Shown here in pieces: positions 45,270-53,583 of a stretch of 64,000 nt of DNA. The notes under the pieces are model-generated. The model was given only the letters and a program-made list of their open reading frames with translations, did no database searches and had not been told where the DNA came from. A program made the translations under genes and the position numbers. Source of the stretch: Gloeomargarita sp. SKYB120 (GTDB lineage Bacteria; Cyanobacteriota; Cyanobacteriia; Gloeomargaritales; Gloeomargaritaceae); NCBI GenBank assembly GCA_025062155.1, contig JANXAM010000010.1:1-64000 (forward strand), in the 5' to 3' direction. How positions within the stretch are numbered: position 1 is the stretch's first letter; each line of letters starts with the position of its first letter.

Positions 45270-48193
45270 CCGCGACTGCAGCGCCGATTCAGGAGTTTGT
45301 GCTGGGGTTGCCGTTTATGCAGGCGCTGGCCCCAGCCGTGCAGCAGCGCGTGCTTGACGCCATCCAAGTCTGGAAGTATCGCATAGGCCAGCCGTTGCTG
45401 GTGGCCCACCAAACTCCGGACCAGGTGTTGCTGCTCTATCAAGGCTCCGTGCGGCTGTTATTTACTGACCCCCGCAGCCAGAAGCTGGTGACGCTGGCGC
45501 GGTTGTCGCCTGGGGCGGTGGTGGGGTGGCTGAGCGCCCTGCGGGGCCAAACCTGTGAAACGGCGATGGCAGCCGAAGAAAGCGTAGCGGTGAGCCTACC
45601 GGCGGCGCTGTTTGGGGAGCTGTGGCGCACTCAACCCGCGTGGCAAACGTATTTCGGTCCGGAACCCACGGCGGTGGAGATAGCGGAAGTCATCGCTGCG
45701 GAATGGCAACACCAGGCGCAGCAACCGGTGGATTTGCCCTTGCGGGAATGGGTGGCCCAACTGCGGCCCCACATCCAGTGCATTACCCTGCAGCCAGGGC
45801 CCTTGACCTTGCCCGACGTGCCGGACTGTCGTTGGTGGGTCAGCGTGGGCCAGGTGGGCGAGTATACCCAGGGGCAATGGCTCGACGGGGCAGCTCCCCA
45901 TGTGCGGGTCCGCCAGGTGACGCGCTTGCTGGGAGTCACCCAGCCCATCCTACCTGAGTCTGCAACGGCGGCTATTCCCGTTCCGGCGTCACCCCGCTCG
46001 GATTCGCTGACGGAGATTCCCTATGCGCCGGCGTTGAGTGGGCAACCAGCCAAGCAGGCCAGCCGTTATCCCTACGTGCAGGGGGAAGGACCTGTTGGGG
46101 GCGCGTTGGCCTGCCTGCAGATGGTGGCGAGGTTTTGGCAACTCCCTTTCCGGCGCGAAATGCTGCGGCGACTGTTGGAAACCCGCAGTCGGCAACTTGG
46201 CGGCGTGACGCCCCAGTTAATGGGTGCGCTGGTGCAACTGCTGGGGTTGGATGCGCAACTGCTCAGCGTCCCCGCCCCCTTGTTGACCCGCGTGGAAACG
46301 CCGGCGCTGGTGCAGTGGCAGGGGCAGTGGGTGGTGCTGTTTGCCGTTTCGCCGGCTGAAGTGGTGCTGGGGGTGCCGGAGCAGGGCCTGGTGTACCGGG
46401 AGCCGGCTAAACTCTTGCCGACCTTTGGGGATGACATCACGCTCTTGACGCTCAAAAAAACGGCCCACACGCCCCAAAAACGGTTTGGCTGGGGCTGGTT
46501 TTGGCCGGTGATTTGGCGCTACCGGCGGGTATTAGCGGAAGTTTTTATTGCGTCCTTTTTCGTGCAATTATTCAGCTTGGCGAACCCTTTGATGATTCAA
46601 ATCATCATTGATAAAGTCCTGGTTCAAAACAGCGTCAGCACGCTGCATGTGCTGGGGATGTTGCTGCTGGGGATAGCGGTGGCGGAAGCCGTCTTAGGGG
46701 CACTGCGCACGTATTTGTTTGTCGACACCACCAACCGGATGGACCTGGCGCTGGGGTCAGCAGTGATTGACCACTTGTTGCGCTTGCCGTTGCGCTATTA
46801 CGAGCGGCGACCGGTAGGGGAATTAGCCACCCGCATCAATGAGCTGGAAAACATCCGGCAATTTCTGACCGGCACGGCGCTCACTGTGGTGCTTGATGCC
46901 GTGTTTTCGGTGGTCTACATCGTGGTGATGGTGATTTACAGTTGGTTGCTGACGCTGCTTGCCCTGGCGACCGTGCCCTTGTTTGCCCTGTTGACCCTGC
47001 TGGCGGCGCCTTTGATGCGGCGGCAGTTGCGCACCAAAGCCGAGCGCAACGCAGAAACCCAAGCCTACTTCACGGAAGTCATCACAGGGATTCAAACGGT
47101 GAAGGCGCAAAATTTGGAGCTGACGGCGCGCTGGCGCTGGCAAGGCCACTACGGTCGCTACATCAGCGCGGGGTTTCAAACCGTGATAACGGCAACGACG
47201 GCCCATTCAGTGAGTAACTTTCTCAACCAGCTGTCGGGTTTGTTGCTGATTTGGGTGGGGGCGTTTTTAGTGCTCAAAGGGGAATTGACGCTGGGGCAAT
47301 TGATTGCCTTTCGCATTATTGCCGGCTACACCACTAGTCCCCTGTTGCGGCTGGTGCAACTGTGGCAAAACTTTCAGGAGACGGCGCTATCCCTGGAGCG
47401 GCTAGCCGACATTGTGGACACGCCGCAAGAAGCAGAAGACAGCACCCAGATTCCCATGCCGCCCATCGTGGGGGCGATTCGCTTGGAAGAAGTCAGTTTT
47501 CGGTTTAGTCCCAACGGGCCGTGGCAATTGGTCAATATCTCGTTAGAGATTCAACCCGGAACTTTCGTGGGGATTGTGGGGCAAAGTGGGGCGGGCAAAA
47601 GCACGCTGACCAAGCTGATAGCGCGGTTGTACACCCCGGAGTCGGGACGGATATTGATTGACAATTACGACATTGCCAAGGTGGATTTGTACTCGCTGCG
47701 CCAGCAGATTGGAATGGTGTTGCAAGAGCCGTTGTTGTTCGACGGCACGATTTTGGAAAACATTGCCCAGTCGAATCCGGATTTACCCATCGAAGCGATT
47801 ATTGAAGCTGCGAAGATTGCCTGTGCGCATGAGTTCATCATGGCATTGCCCCAGGGGTACAACACGCGGGTGGGGGAGCGGGGGAGTGCGCTTTCGGGTG
47901 GGCAACGGCAACGGATTGCTCTGGCGCGGGTGTTGGTGCAACAGCCCCGGTTGCTAATTTTGGACGAGGCCACCAGCGCGTTGGATTACGACACGGAGCA
48001 GCAGGTGTGTGCTAATTTGCGGCGGGCGTTCCAAGGGGTGACGGTGTTGTTTGTGACGCACCGGTTGAGCACGATTCGCCAGGCGGACCGGATTTTAGTG
48101 ATGGACAAGGGGCGGATTGTGGAAGATGGCACGCACGACGAATTAATGGCCCTGAAAGGGCGGTATTATTCGCTGTATCAAAAACAGGACTAG
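45266..48193 (+). CDS. Type I secretion ABC exporter, HlyB-like, with cNMP-like and inactive C39 domains
   Basis: 975 residues. Residues 1-130 resemble a cyclic-nucleotide-binding domain (VLLLYQGSVRLLF, LSPGAVVGWLSAL). Residues about 268-395 are a C39 peptidase-like domain, but the catalytic Cys of the D/E-C-G motif is replaced (PVGGALAC, 276-283), so it should act as a docking domain as in HlyB. Six membrane helices (about 410-690) follow, then the ATPase with GQSGAGKST (772-780), LSGGQRQR and LLILDEATSALD. An uncleaved C-terminal signal fits the RTX protein encoded divergently. ATG 45266 has AAGGAG upstream. Confidence 0.93.
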   Translation: MTATAAPIQEFVLGLPFMQALAPAVQQRVLDAIQVWKYRIGQPLLVAHQTPDQVLLLYQGSVRLLFTDPRSQKLVTLARLSPGAVVGWLSALRGQTCETAMAAEESVAVSLPAALFGELWRTQPAWQTYFGPEPTAVEIAEVIAAEWQHQAQQPVDLPLREWVAQLRPHIQCITLQPGPLTLPDVPDCRWWVSVGQVGEYTQGQWLDGAAPHVRVRQVTRLLGVTQPILPESATAAIPVPASPRSDSLTEIPYAPALSGQPAKQASRYPYVQGEGPVGGALACLQMVARFWQLPFRREMLRRLLETRSRQLGGVTPQLMGALVQLLGLDAQLLSVPAPLLTRVETPALVQWQGQWVVLFAVSPAEVVLGVPEQGLVYREPAKLLPTFGDDITLLTLKKTAHTPQKRFGWGWFWPVIWRYRRVLAEVFIASFFVQLFSLANPLMIQIIIDKVLVQNSVSTLHVLGMLLLGIAVAEAVLGALRTYLFVDTTNRMDLALGSAVIDHLLRLPLRYYERRPVGELATRINELENIRQFLTGTALTVVLDAVFSVVYIVVMVIYSWLLTLLALATVPLFALLTLLAAPLMRRQLRTKAERNAETQAYFTEVITGIQTVKAQNLELTARWRWQGHYGRYISAGFQTVITATTAHSVSNFLNQLSGLLLIWVGAFLVLKGELTLGQLIAFRIIAGYTTSPLLRLVQLWQNFQETALSLERLADIVDTPQEAEDSTQIPMPPIVGAIRLEEVSFRFSPNGPWQLVNISLEIQPGTFVGIVGQSGAGKSTLTKLIARLYTPESGRILIDNYDIAKVDLYSLRQQIGMVLQEPLLFDGTILENIAQSNPDLPIEAIIEAAKIACAHEFIMALPQGYNTRVGERGSALSGGQRQRIALARVLVQQPRLLILDEATSALDYDTEQQVCANLRRAFQGVTVLFVTHRLSTIRQADRILVMDKGRIVEDGTHDELMALKGRYYSLYQKQD

Positions 48194-48201
48194 GGGGTGA
48201 T

Positions 48202-49527
48202 ATGAGTCTGGACCGTCCAGTGACGAACCTGCAAAAACGCCCGCCTGCGGCGATAGCCGCATTGGACCAGCCGGTGGTGTTGCAACAGCCTAGTATTTGG
48301 TCACACGTGATTTTATGGTCGTTGATTGTGAGTGCAACGGGCGCGGTGACATGGGCGGCGCTGGCGCCAATAGAACAAGCGGTGCAGGCCCAGGGGAAAC
48401 TGGAACCAGCAGGGAAAGTGCAGGAGGTACGGGTGCCGGTCAATGGGGTCGTGCGCGCGGTGCATGTGCGCGAAGGGGAGCAAGTGCAAAAAGGGCAATT
48501 GCTGCTGACGCTCGACCCGCGCTTGAACCAGGCGGATTTAGCGGCCAGCCGCCAGCTACGGGACAATTTGGTCGCGGAAAACCGGATTTACCGGGCGTTT
48601 TTGGCGGGGAACTTGCAAGTTGGCAACCTAACGCCCGAGCAGCGAGCGATGCTCAACGAGAGTTATCGGGAGCGAGCGACACGCATCGCAGCCACGCAAG
48701 AACGGATCGAGCAACTGCGGGAACAACTGCGCCAGAATCAAGCGTTGTTGACCAGTAATCTGGAAGTACTCAAACTCAATCGCCAGTTACTCCAGGACTT
48801 GCAAACCTTGGTCGAAGAAGGGGGTTTGGCGCGGGTGCAGTATGTGCGCCTGCAGCAGGAGGTTTTAGAGCAACAGGCCGAAGTCGAGCGCCTCGAACGG
48901 GAACGCCCCCGGCTGGAAAGCGCGATGCGTCAAGCCACCCAAGAGTTGCAAAATACCATTGCCGCCAGCCGACGCGACCTGCTTTTGCGCATCAGTGACA
49001 ATGAGCGTCGGATTGCTGAGATTAATCGGCAACTGCAACAGGCGCAGGTTTCCCAGCAGTATCAGGAAGTGCGGGCGCCGGTGGGGGGGATGGTGTTTGA
49101 TTTACAAGTCCATGCACCGGGTTATGTGGCCAACGTGAATGATTTGCGTCCTTTGCTCAAGATTGTGCCGACGGACCGGTTGGTGGGCAAGGTGTTTATC
49201 ACAAATCGGGACATTGGTTTTGTGAAACCGGGGATGCCGGTGGATGTGCGCATTGACACATTTCCGTTTAGCGAGTTTGGGGATGTCAAGGGGAAGGTGG
49301 TGCAGATTGGTTCCGATGCGCTGCCGCCGGATGCGGTGTACAACTTTTTCCGGTTTCCAGCGACGATTGAGTTAGAGCGGCAGTATCTGGTAGTAGATGG
49401 GCGCCAAGTGCCCCTGCAGTCGGGGATGAGTATCTCGGCCAACATTCGTACCCGCCAGCGCACGGTGCTGAGCATCTTCACGGAGTTGTTCACCCGCCAA
49501 ACCGAAAGCCTGCGATATGTCCGGTAG
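48202..49527 (+). CDS. HlyD family periplasmic adaptor of type I secretion
   Basis: 441 residues: a membrane anchor (ILWSLIVSATGAVTWAALAPIEQ, about 36-58), lipoyl-like half motifs (AQGKLEPAGKVQEVRVPVNGVV and EVRAPVGGMVFDLQVHAPGYV) on either side of a long coiled-coil hairpin (about 120-275), and a C-terminal beta domain with GMSISANIRTRQRTVLSIFTELF. It links the ABC exporter to a TolC-type outer membrane channel, which is not in the window. It begins 8 bp after the exporter stop. Confidence 0.94.
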   Translation: MSLDRPVTNLQKRPPAAIAALDQPVVLQQPSIWSHVILWSLIVSATGAVTWAALAPIEQAVQAQGKLEPAGKVQEVRVPVNGVVRAVHVREGEQVQKGQLLLTLDPRLNQADLAASRQLRDNLVAENRIYRAFLAGNLQVGNLTPEQRAMLNESYRERATRIAATQERIEQLREQLRQNQALLTSNLEVLKLNRQLLQDLQTLVEEGGLARVQYVRLQQEVLEQQAEVERLERERPRLESAMRQATQELQNTIAASRRDLLLRISDNERRIAEINRQLQQAQVSQQYQEVRAPVGGMVFDLQVHAPGYVANVNDLRPLLKIVPTDRLVGKVFITNRDIGFVKPGMPVDVRIDTFPFSEFGDVKGKVVQIGSDALPPDAVYNFFRFPATIELERQYLVVDGRQVPLQSGMSISANIRTRQRTVLSIFTELFTRQTESLRYVR

Positions 49528-49575
49528 GGTCAAGCCACCCAGCGACCGGCATCGCAGAGCCTAACCGAGGACCTA

Positions 49576-49592
49576 AGCCAGTGCAACTGGCT
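49576..49592. terminator. Small hairpin between convergent genes
   Basis: AGCCAGT, GCA, ACTGGCT: a 7-bp perfect stem with 3-nt loop in the 87-bp gap after hlyD. It is followed on + by AACTTGCTCTT, a poor T-run, so it is at best a weak terminator. The gap marks the left edge of the AT-rich island. Confidence 0.35.
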
Positions 49593-49614
49593 AACTTGCT
49601 CTTAGCTCACTTGG

Positions 49615-50472
49615 TTACACCATGGCCGGTTGACCTGTTTCAATCGGTAATTCGGGGATACGGGACCATTCATTCCAGGAAGCAAAATAGTTGCGCACAT
49701 CTCTAAAGCCCGCTTCTTTGAGCGCCACTAAAGTATTGGAGGCTCGTGAACCCTTGAAGCAATATACGTAAATACTTTTATCGGGAGTAACGCCTTTGGA
49801 ACGACACATTTCCAATATTTCCGGTCCAGATTTAAACATTACTGGCTCTCTAGTGGTATCCATGAAGTTATACCACTCAATCCAAACTGCGCCAGGAATC
49901 CGACCCTTGCGGGGGCAAAAATCCCTACCATAGGGCGAAGAACTCTCTCCTAACCACTCATCACGATCACGCACATCAAGAATTACCACACCTTCTTTAC
50001 CAATTCCGGCCAGCATTTCTTCCTTCGTCAGCCAAATTTCTGGATTAATCTGGACAGGAAATTTCTTGGCAATGGGATTTGCTGGCTCTGTAGAGATAGG
50101 CAAACCAGCTGATAACCATGCCTGGTAACCACCATGCAGAATCATAACCCTAGGGTAGCCAAGATACTTGAGCAGAAAATAACCTCGGCAGGATTGACCA
50201 AAACCCCGGTTCATGGCTTCTTCATAAACCACAGCAGTTTCTTCACCTGACAGACCAGCTGCACCAAAAATATCGGCAAATTTAGCGCTCATACTGGCAA
50301 TGCCTTCAGGCGTAGAATCTGCCAAATAGGTAAAAATTTCACGGATATTCACTGCATTCGGGATATGGCCCTTAGCATAGTCTTTTGGGTCACGCGTATC
50401 AATAATGACTACTGGCTCACTCACACTGAGAGCAAATAGCTCCTGGGGAGACAAGAGTACCTTTTCGGCCAT
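49615..50472 (-). CDS. Tandem-domain sulfurtransferase (rhodanese)
   Basis: 285 residues, two rhodanese domains. The C-terminal one has the active loop CFKGSRAS with Cys 238; in the N-terminal one the loop position reads EEAMNRG, without Cys, as usual for this class. Thiosulfate sulfurtransferases move sulfane sulfur to cyanide (giving thiocyanate) or to thiols. An NtcA-type promoter lies at 50510-50551. Base composition is visibly AT-richer than the genes to the left. It is the leftmost gene of the cyanase/ABC island. Confidence 0.93.
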   Translation of the reverse strand: MAEKVLLSPQELFALSVSEPVVIIDTRDPKDYAKGHIPNAVNIREIFTYLADSTPEGIASMSAKFADIFGAAGLSGEETAVVYEEAMNRGFGQSCRGYFLLKYLGYPRVMILHGGYQAWLSAGLPISTEPANPIAKKFPVQINPEIWLTKEEMLAGIGKEGVVILDVRDRDEWLGESSSPYGRDFCPRKGRIPGAVWIEWYNFMDTTREPVMFKSGPEILEMCRSKGVTPDKSIYVYCFKGSRASNTLVALKEAGFRDVRNYFASWNEWSRIPELPIETGQPAMV

Positions 50473-50509
50473 GATTTTTCTCCTGAAATGGGACCTAAAC
50501 TACCTATAG

Positions 50510-50551
50510 ATAATAGATAGAATCAGTCGAATAATTTGTGCCCAAAGCTAC
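50510..50551 (-). promoter_or_regulatory. NtcA-type promoter of the sulfurtransferase gene
   Basis: On the minus strand GTAGCTTTGGGCAC (50551-50538; GTA-N8-CAC, matching the GT-N10-AC core) is followed by 22 bp and TATTAT (50515-50510, TA-N3-T). This is the layout of NtcA-activated cyanobacterial promoters. The start codon is 38 bp downstream. Confidence 0.55.
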
Positions 50552-50731
50552 ATTTAGAAAAACTGTTATACTTGAGTAGGTATTGCTCTGGAGTACTACA
50601 ACTGTATGGATCTTTATTATCCAGATAACCGCCACAAAGTTTGGACATTTTATAGCCAAGCCGCTTTAGTTTGCTTAGAGAGAACCAACAGCCAACTTTG
50701 CCCTACGACTTAAGGGATGAAAAGTGTCAGT

Positions 50732-50753
50732 CTGCAGGGGGAAATTCCTGCAG
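50732..50753 (-). terminator. Hairpin after the flavoprotein gene
   Basis: CTGCAGG and CCTGCAG pair around an 8-nt loop, 8 bp after the stop of the minus-strand flavoprotein gene. It is followed by CACTTTTCATCC on the minus strand, only a short T-run, so termination would be partial. Confidence 0.45.
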
Positions 50754-50760
50754 GTATAAA

Positions 50761-51894
50761 TCACTCGAGGGAAGCTAGCATCTTACGCAAGTGCTTAAGT
50801 GCAGGGGTTACAATAGCAACAAAGTAAGCCTCTCTCAACTTACGATAATAGGGACTGTTTTCCAAATAGGCAATTGCACCTGCGTGCAACATTGCAGATT
50901 GAGCGGCGCGCAGAGCCAGTTCTGACGCTTTGATTCTACATATAATTACTTCTTTAAGCGTCTCCTTTGAAAGGAATTTCTGACCACAACCAATCACCTC
51001 CGCAAGATGGTGGGAATTGCGACGTAGCTCATCTAGCTCCTTTTCTAAGCTTTCAGCCTGGTCATCCAGAAAACAGTTTACATGGGATTTACGACGATTC
51101 TGTTGCCGGATAAGTTCAATACAACTAGCAACAATACCCAGTCCTATACCAACTTGACTCAGAATAAATCCAGGCTTGATCAATTCTACGTACTGAGTGC
51201 AGGGCGCAGATAAGATCCATTCACTACTGACAAAATAATCACGGAATATACATTTAAAAGTGCCCGTTCCTTCGAGAGCAATAAAATGGGCATCATTGCG
51301 TAAAACTAAACCTGGCTCTCCACCCTTCACAATTGCCATCAAGTAATTACCTGAATTAGCCAAACGCGCAGCAATAGCAAAGTAATGACCGTCTCCGATA
51401 TTTGAAACCCAGGGAAGCATACCATTCAGAACATATCCTCCCTGGCAAGGTTGAGCAATCAGGTTAATCTTTTCGATGCCAGCAAAGTGTTTCATGGGGT
51501 TAGATAAACCTGTACCAGCTAGAAATTCACCCCTGGCGACTGCTGGTAGGACTGTATGTTTCAAAAAGAGATTATCAGAGTTTTGCATATACCAGGCACA
51601 AGCATTCTGGCACCATGTTAGGAAACCAGTACTGCCGCATTCACGGGCAACAGTCTCAATCACTTGTAGAGTGCCCAGCAATCCCTGACCAGTGCCACCA
51701 AAATCAGAATCAACGGCCTGGGCATATGCTCCCAAAGCGCCAATGTACCTGAGAAAATCCTTGGGATAAAGACCTAAACGGTCAATTGCCTCCGTCATGG
51801 GCTGGAGCTTTTCTTTGACCGCCGCCTTTAAATGAGATATGAGAGTTGCCCCTGATAGAAATTGGGCATTGCCAAGAGCAACGGATGCAACCAT
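50761..51894 (-). CDS. Acyl-CoA dehydrogenase-fold flavoprotein (SfnB/DszC-like)
   Basis: 377 residues. The layout is that of acyl-CoA dehydrogenases: helical N-terminus with GALGAYAQAVDSDFGGTGQGL, STGFLTWCQNACAWYM, a central beta domain (GYVLNGMLPWVSNIG, LVLRNDAHFIALEGTGTF) and C-terminal helical bundle with AQSAMLHAGAIAYLENSP. The canonical catalytic-Glu/acyl-CoA context is weak, so the sulfur-compound monooxygenase or SfnB-like branch is more likely. GGAGG lies 5 nt before the ATG, directly after a strong terminator, so it may depend on readthrough from the OsmC gene. Part of the AT-rich island. Confidence 0.82.
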   Translation of the reverse strand: MVASVALGNAQFLSGATLISHLKAAVKEKLQPMTEAIDRLGLYPKDFLRYIGALGAYAQAVDSDFGGTGQGLLGTLQVIETVARECGSTGFLTWCQNACAWYMQNSDNLFLKHTVLPAVARGEFLAGTGLSNPMKHFAGIEKINLIAQPCQGGYVLNGMLPWVSNIGDGHYFAIAARLANSGNYLMAIVKGGEPGLVLRNDAHFIALEGTGTFKCIFRDYFVSSEWILSAPCTQYVELIKPGFILSQVGIGLGIVASCIELIRQQNRRKSHVNCFLDDQAESLEKELDELRRNSHHLAEVIGCGQKFLSKETLKEVIICRIKASELALRAAQSAMLHAGAIAYLENSPYYRKLREAYFVAIVTPALKHLRKMLASLE

Positions 51895-51905
51895 AGAGAA
51901 CCTCC

Positions 51906-51963
51906 AAAATAAAAGTGAAAAACAGTCCCTAAAGTGACCCTACCGCTGACTCTTTAGGGACTG
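51906..51963 (-). terminator. Rho-independent terminator or attenuator between OsmC and flavoprotein genes
   Basis: Perfect 12-bp inverted repeat CAGTCCCTAAAG (51923-51934) and CTTTAGGGACTG (51952-51963), 17-nt loop, followed on the minus strand by TTTTTCACTTTTATTTT. It lies 9 bp after the OsmC stop. Its T-run reaches to the Shine-Dalgarno of the next gene, leaving no room for a separate promoter. Confidence 0.82.
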
Positions 51964-51972
51964 GAGAAAACC

Positions 51973-52509
51973 CTAGGCAAGAGTTACGGTCATGTTGACA
52001 GGATTGCGCAAGGTATTTGCCACGGGAGACCAGTAGTTGGCATGGGCAACCAAATCCTCCAGCGCCGCCCTATCAACCCCTTCGGCAGCAATGTCCACTT
52101 GCACACGAATGTCGGAAAACCCCAAACGCTTTTCCGATAAATCGCCAATTCCCCAGACGCCAGTGATATTGATATCCCCTTCTACATACAGCTCTAGCTT
52201 CGTTAGCTGGATACCACGCATGATGGCGTTGGCATGAATCCCAACCGATAGGCATGAGCCTAGCGCAGCAAGCACTGCTTCAGATGGGTTCGGAGCTGTA
52301 TCTTGCCCGAGTAAAGTGGGAGGTTCATCAATAATGTGGGCTGGTAAGTTCCGAACGTAATTCAAATTCCGAAATTGTCCTTCGCATACTGTCTTGACCT
52401 TCAACGTGGCCACTGCATTGGGATTGGCTTTAGCCTTTTCCGCCAAGGACACCAACCCGTCTTTGCTCACTGGACGCAAACAGGTCTTGATTTCCGCCGA
52501 TTGAGTCAT
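51973..52509 (-). CDS. OsmC/Ohr family protein
   Basis: 178 residues. N-terminal FRNLNYVRNLPAHIIDEPPTLLGQDTAPNPSEAVLAALGSCLSVGI, with the peroxidatic-type Cys in GSCLSVG, and the C-terminal ANYWSPVANTLRNPVNMTVTL. Where peroxide-reducing OsmC/Ohr proteins have a second Cys (C-P-V), this one has S-P-V, so classic thiol peroxidase chemistry is unlikely. The family often handles thiols or organic hydroperoxides. An NtcA-type promoter lies upstream (52555-52596). Confidence 0.9.
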   Translation of the reverse strand: MTQSAEIKTCLRPVSKDGLVSLAEKAKANPNAVATLKVKTVCEGQFRNLNYVRNLPAHIIDEPPTLLGQDTAPNPSEAVLAALGSCLSVGIHANAIMRGIQLTKLELYVEGDINITGVWGIGDLSEKRLGFSDIRVQVDIAAEGVDRAALEDLVAHANYWSPVANTLRNPVNMTVTLA

Positions 52510-52554
52510 GGCTCTACCCCTTCGTGAGTAAGTAAATAGAACGCTCTTTATAGT

Positions 52555-52596
52555 AAGTTAGCCTGTAGCCGTTTGGCAAATTGTTACCTGGGATAC
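52555..52596 (-). promoter_or_regulatory. NtcA-type promoter of the OsmC gene
   Basis: On the minus strand GTATCCCAGGTAAC (52596-52583; GTA-N8-AAC) is followed by exactly 22 bp and TAACTT (52560-52555, TA-N3-T). The start codon is 45 bp further. The rest of the 192-bp gap (52510-52701) holds no gene; a GGG/CCC hairpin is possible near 52645-52680. Confidence 0.55.
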
Positions 52597-52701
52597 CGTT
52601 TCTTCAAACTTCTTGGGGCTACTGATATCGCCAATCATTGGAAAACCAGCAAGGGAACTTAACCCTGTGACCCTGGCGATGACAAGCGTAAATAAAAAGC
52701 A

Positions 52702-53583
52702 CTACCCTAAATTCTGGGCTTTTTCGACTTCACGGGTTTCCCGCGTGAGATGTTCTTCCATTAAAGCCTTCAGCTCGTGATAACCGGCTTGTTGGTCCAA
52801 GGTATCCCGATGTCGCGGTCGTGGAAATGGTACATCTAAAATCCGGTCAATTTTGGCTGAGGGGCCCCTAGTCATCATGATAATTTTGTCCGATAGCAGC
52901 AGGGCTTCTTCGATACTGTGAGTAACTAGCACAACCGTTTTGCGTTTTTGTTCCCAGATACGCTCAACTTCATCCTGAAGATACCCTCTCGTTAGTGCAT
53001 CAAGTGCACCAAATGGCTCGTCCATGAGCAAAATTTGTGGCTCAATTGCTAATGCACGCGCAATACTGACTCTTTGTTTCATGCCTCCAGAGAGTTCGTG
53101 GGGGTACTTCCGCTCGGCGCCGCGCAATCCCACCAGCTCAATATATTCATAAGCAAGACTAAGGCGTTGGGGCTTAGTCATCTGTGGAAAAACAGTCTCA
53201 ATAGCAAAAAGAATATTCTCCAAGGCCGTCATCCAGGGTAGCAATGAATAGTTCTGGAAAACAACGCCACGGTCAGGTCCTGGACCAGTAATAGGTTGAC
53301 CATTGAGAAATACCTTGCCCCCAGTCGGTCGCACCAAACCAGCGATGATATTCAGTAGTGTTGACTTTCCACAACCAGAAGGCCCAATGATGGATACAAA
53401 TGTATTAGGTTCTATATCCAGGTTGATGTCAGAAAGAGCAACGTAATTCTTAGTTGAGCGACGCGTCACCCTATCCATCCAGCTACACCGCCCTGGATAG
53501 ACCATGTAAATGTGGCGCAAAGACAGATGACTTGTTGGTTCAGCGACCAAGGACTCAGTCTGCATTTGCTCAGCTGTAATCAT
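52702..53583 (-). CDS. cynD: ABC transporter ATPase, NrtD/CynD/SsuB type
   Basis: 293 residues. Walker A GPSGCGKST, Q-loop VVFQNYSLLPWMTALENI, signature ELSGGMKQR, Walker B ILLMDEPFGALDALTR and switch VTHSIEEA, closest in pattern to nitrate/cyanate/taurine/sulfonate importer ATPases. The ATG overlaps the permease stop (ATGA). The symbol is offered because of cyanase and NtcA sites nearby; a sulfonate transporter is the main alternative. Confidence 0.72.
   Translation of the reverse strand: MITAEQMQTESLVAEPTSHLSLRHIYMVYPGRCSWMDRVTRRSTKNYVALSDINLDIEPNTFVSIIGPSGCGKSTLLNIIAGLVRPTGGKVFLNGQPITGPGPDRGVVFQNYSLLPWMTALENILFAIETVFPQMTKPQRLSLAYEYIELVGLRGAERKYPHELSGGMKQRVSIARALAIEPQILLMDEPFGALDALTRGYLQDEVERIWEQKRKTVVLVTHSIEEALLLSDKIIMMTRGPSAKIDRILDVPFPRPRHRDTLDQQAGYHELKALMEEHLTRETREVEKAQNLG

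Larger units (their letters stand above)
50473..50760. other. Intergenic region in the island
   Basis: 288 AT-rich bases between the sulfurtransferase and the flavoprotein gene. It holds the NtcA-type promoter (50510-50551), a hairpin at 50732-50753 and a possible but unsupported 35-codon frame (50606-50713). I see nothing else in it. Confidence 0.6.

Noticed and set aside
50606-50713. 35-codon frame MDLYYPDNRHK... between sulfurtransferase and flavoprotein genes
   Set aside because: No Shine-Dalgarno, no recognisable family and no other support; such a frame is expected by chance in AT-rich sequence.
51925-51938. GT-N10-AC upstream of the flavoprotein gene, as a fifth NtcA site
   Set aside because: The sequence 22 bp downstream is GGTTCT, not TA-N3-T, and the match lies within the terminator stem.
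52510-52701. Riboswitch upstream of the OsmC gene
   Set aside because: Short hairpins are possible but no known riboswitch core was recognised; the NtcA-type promoter explains the region better.
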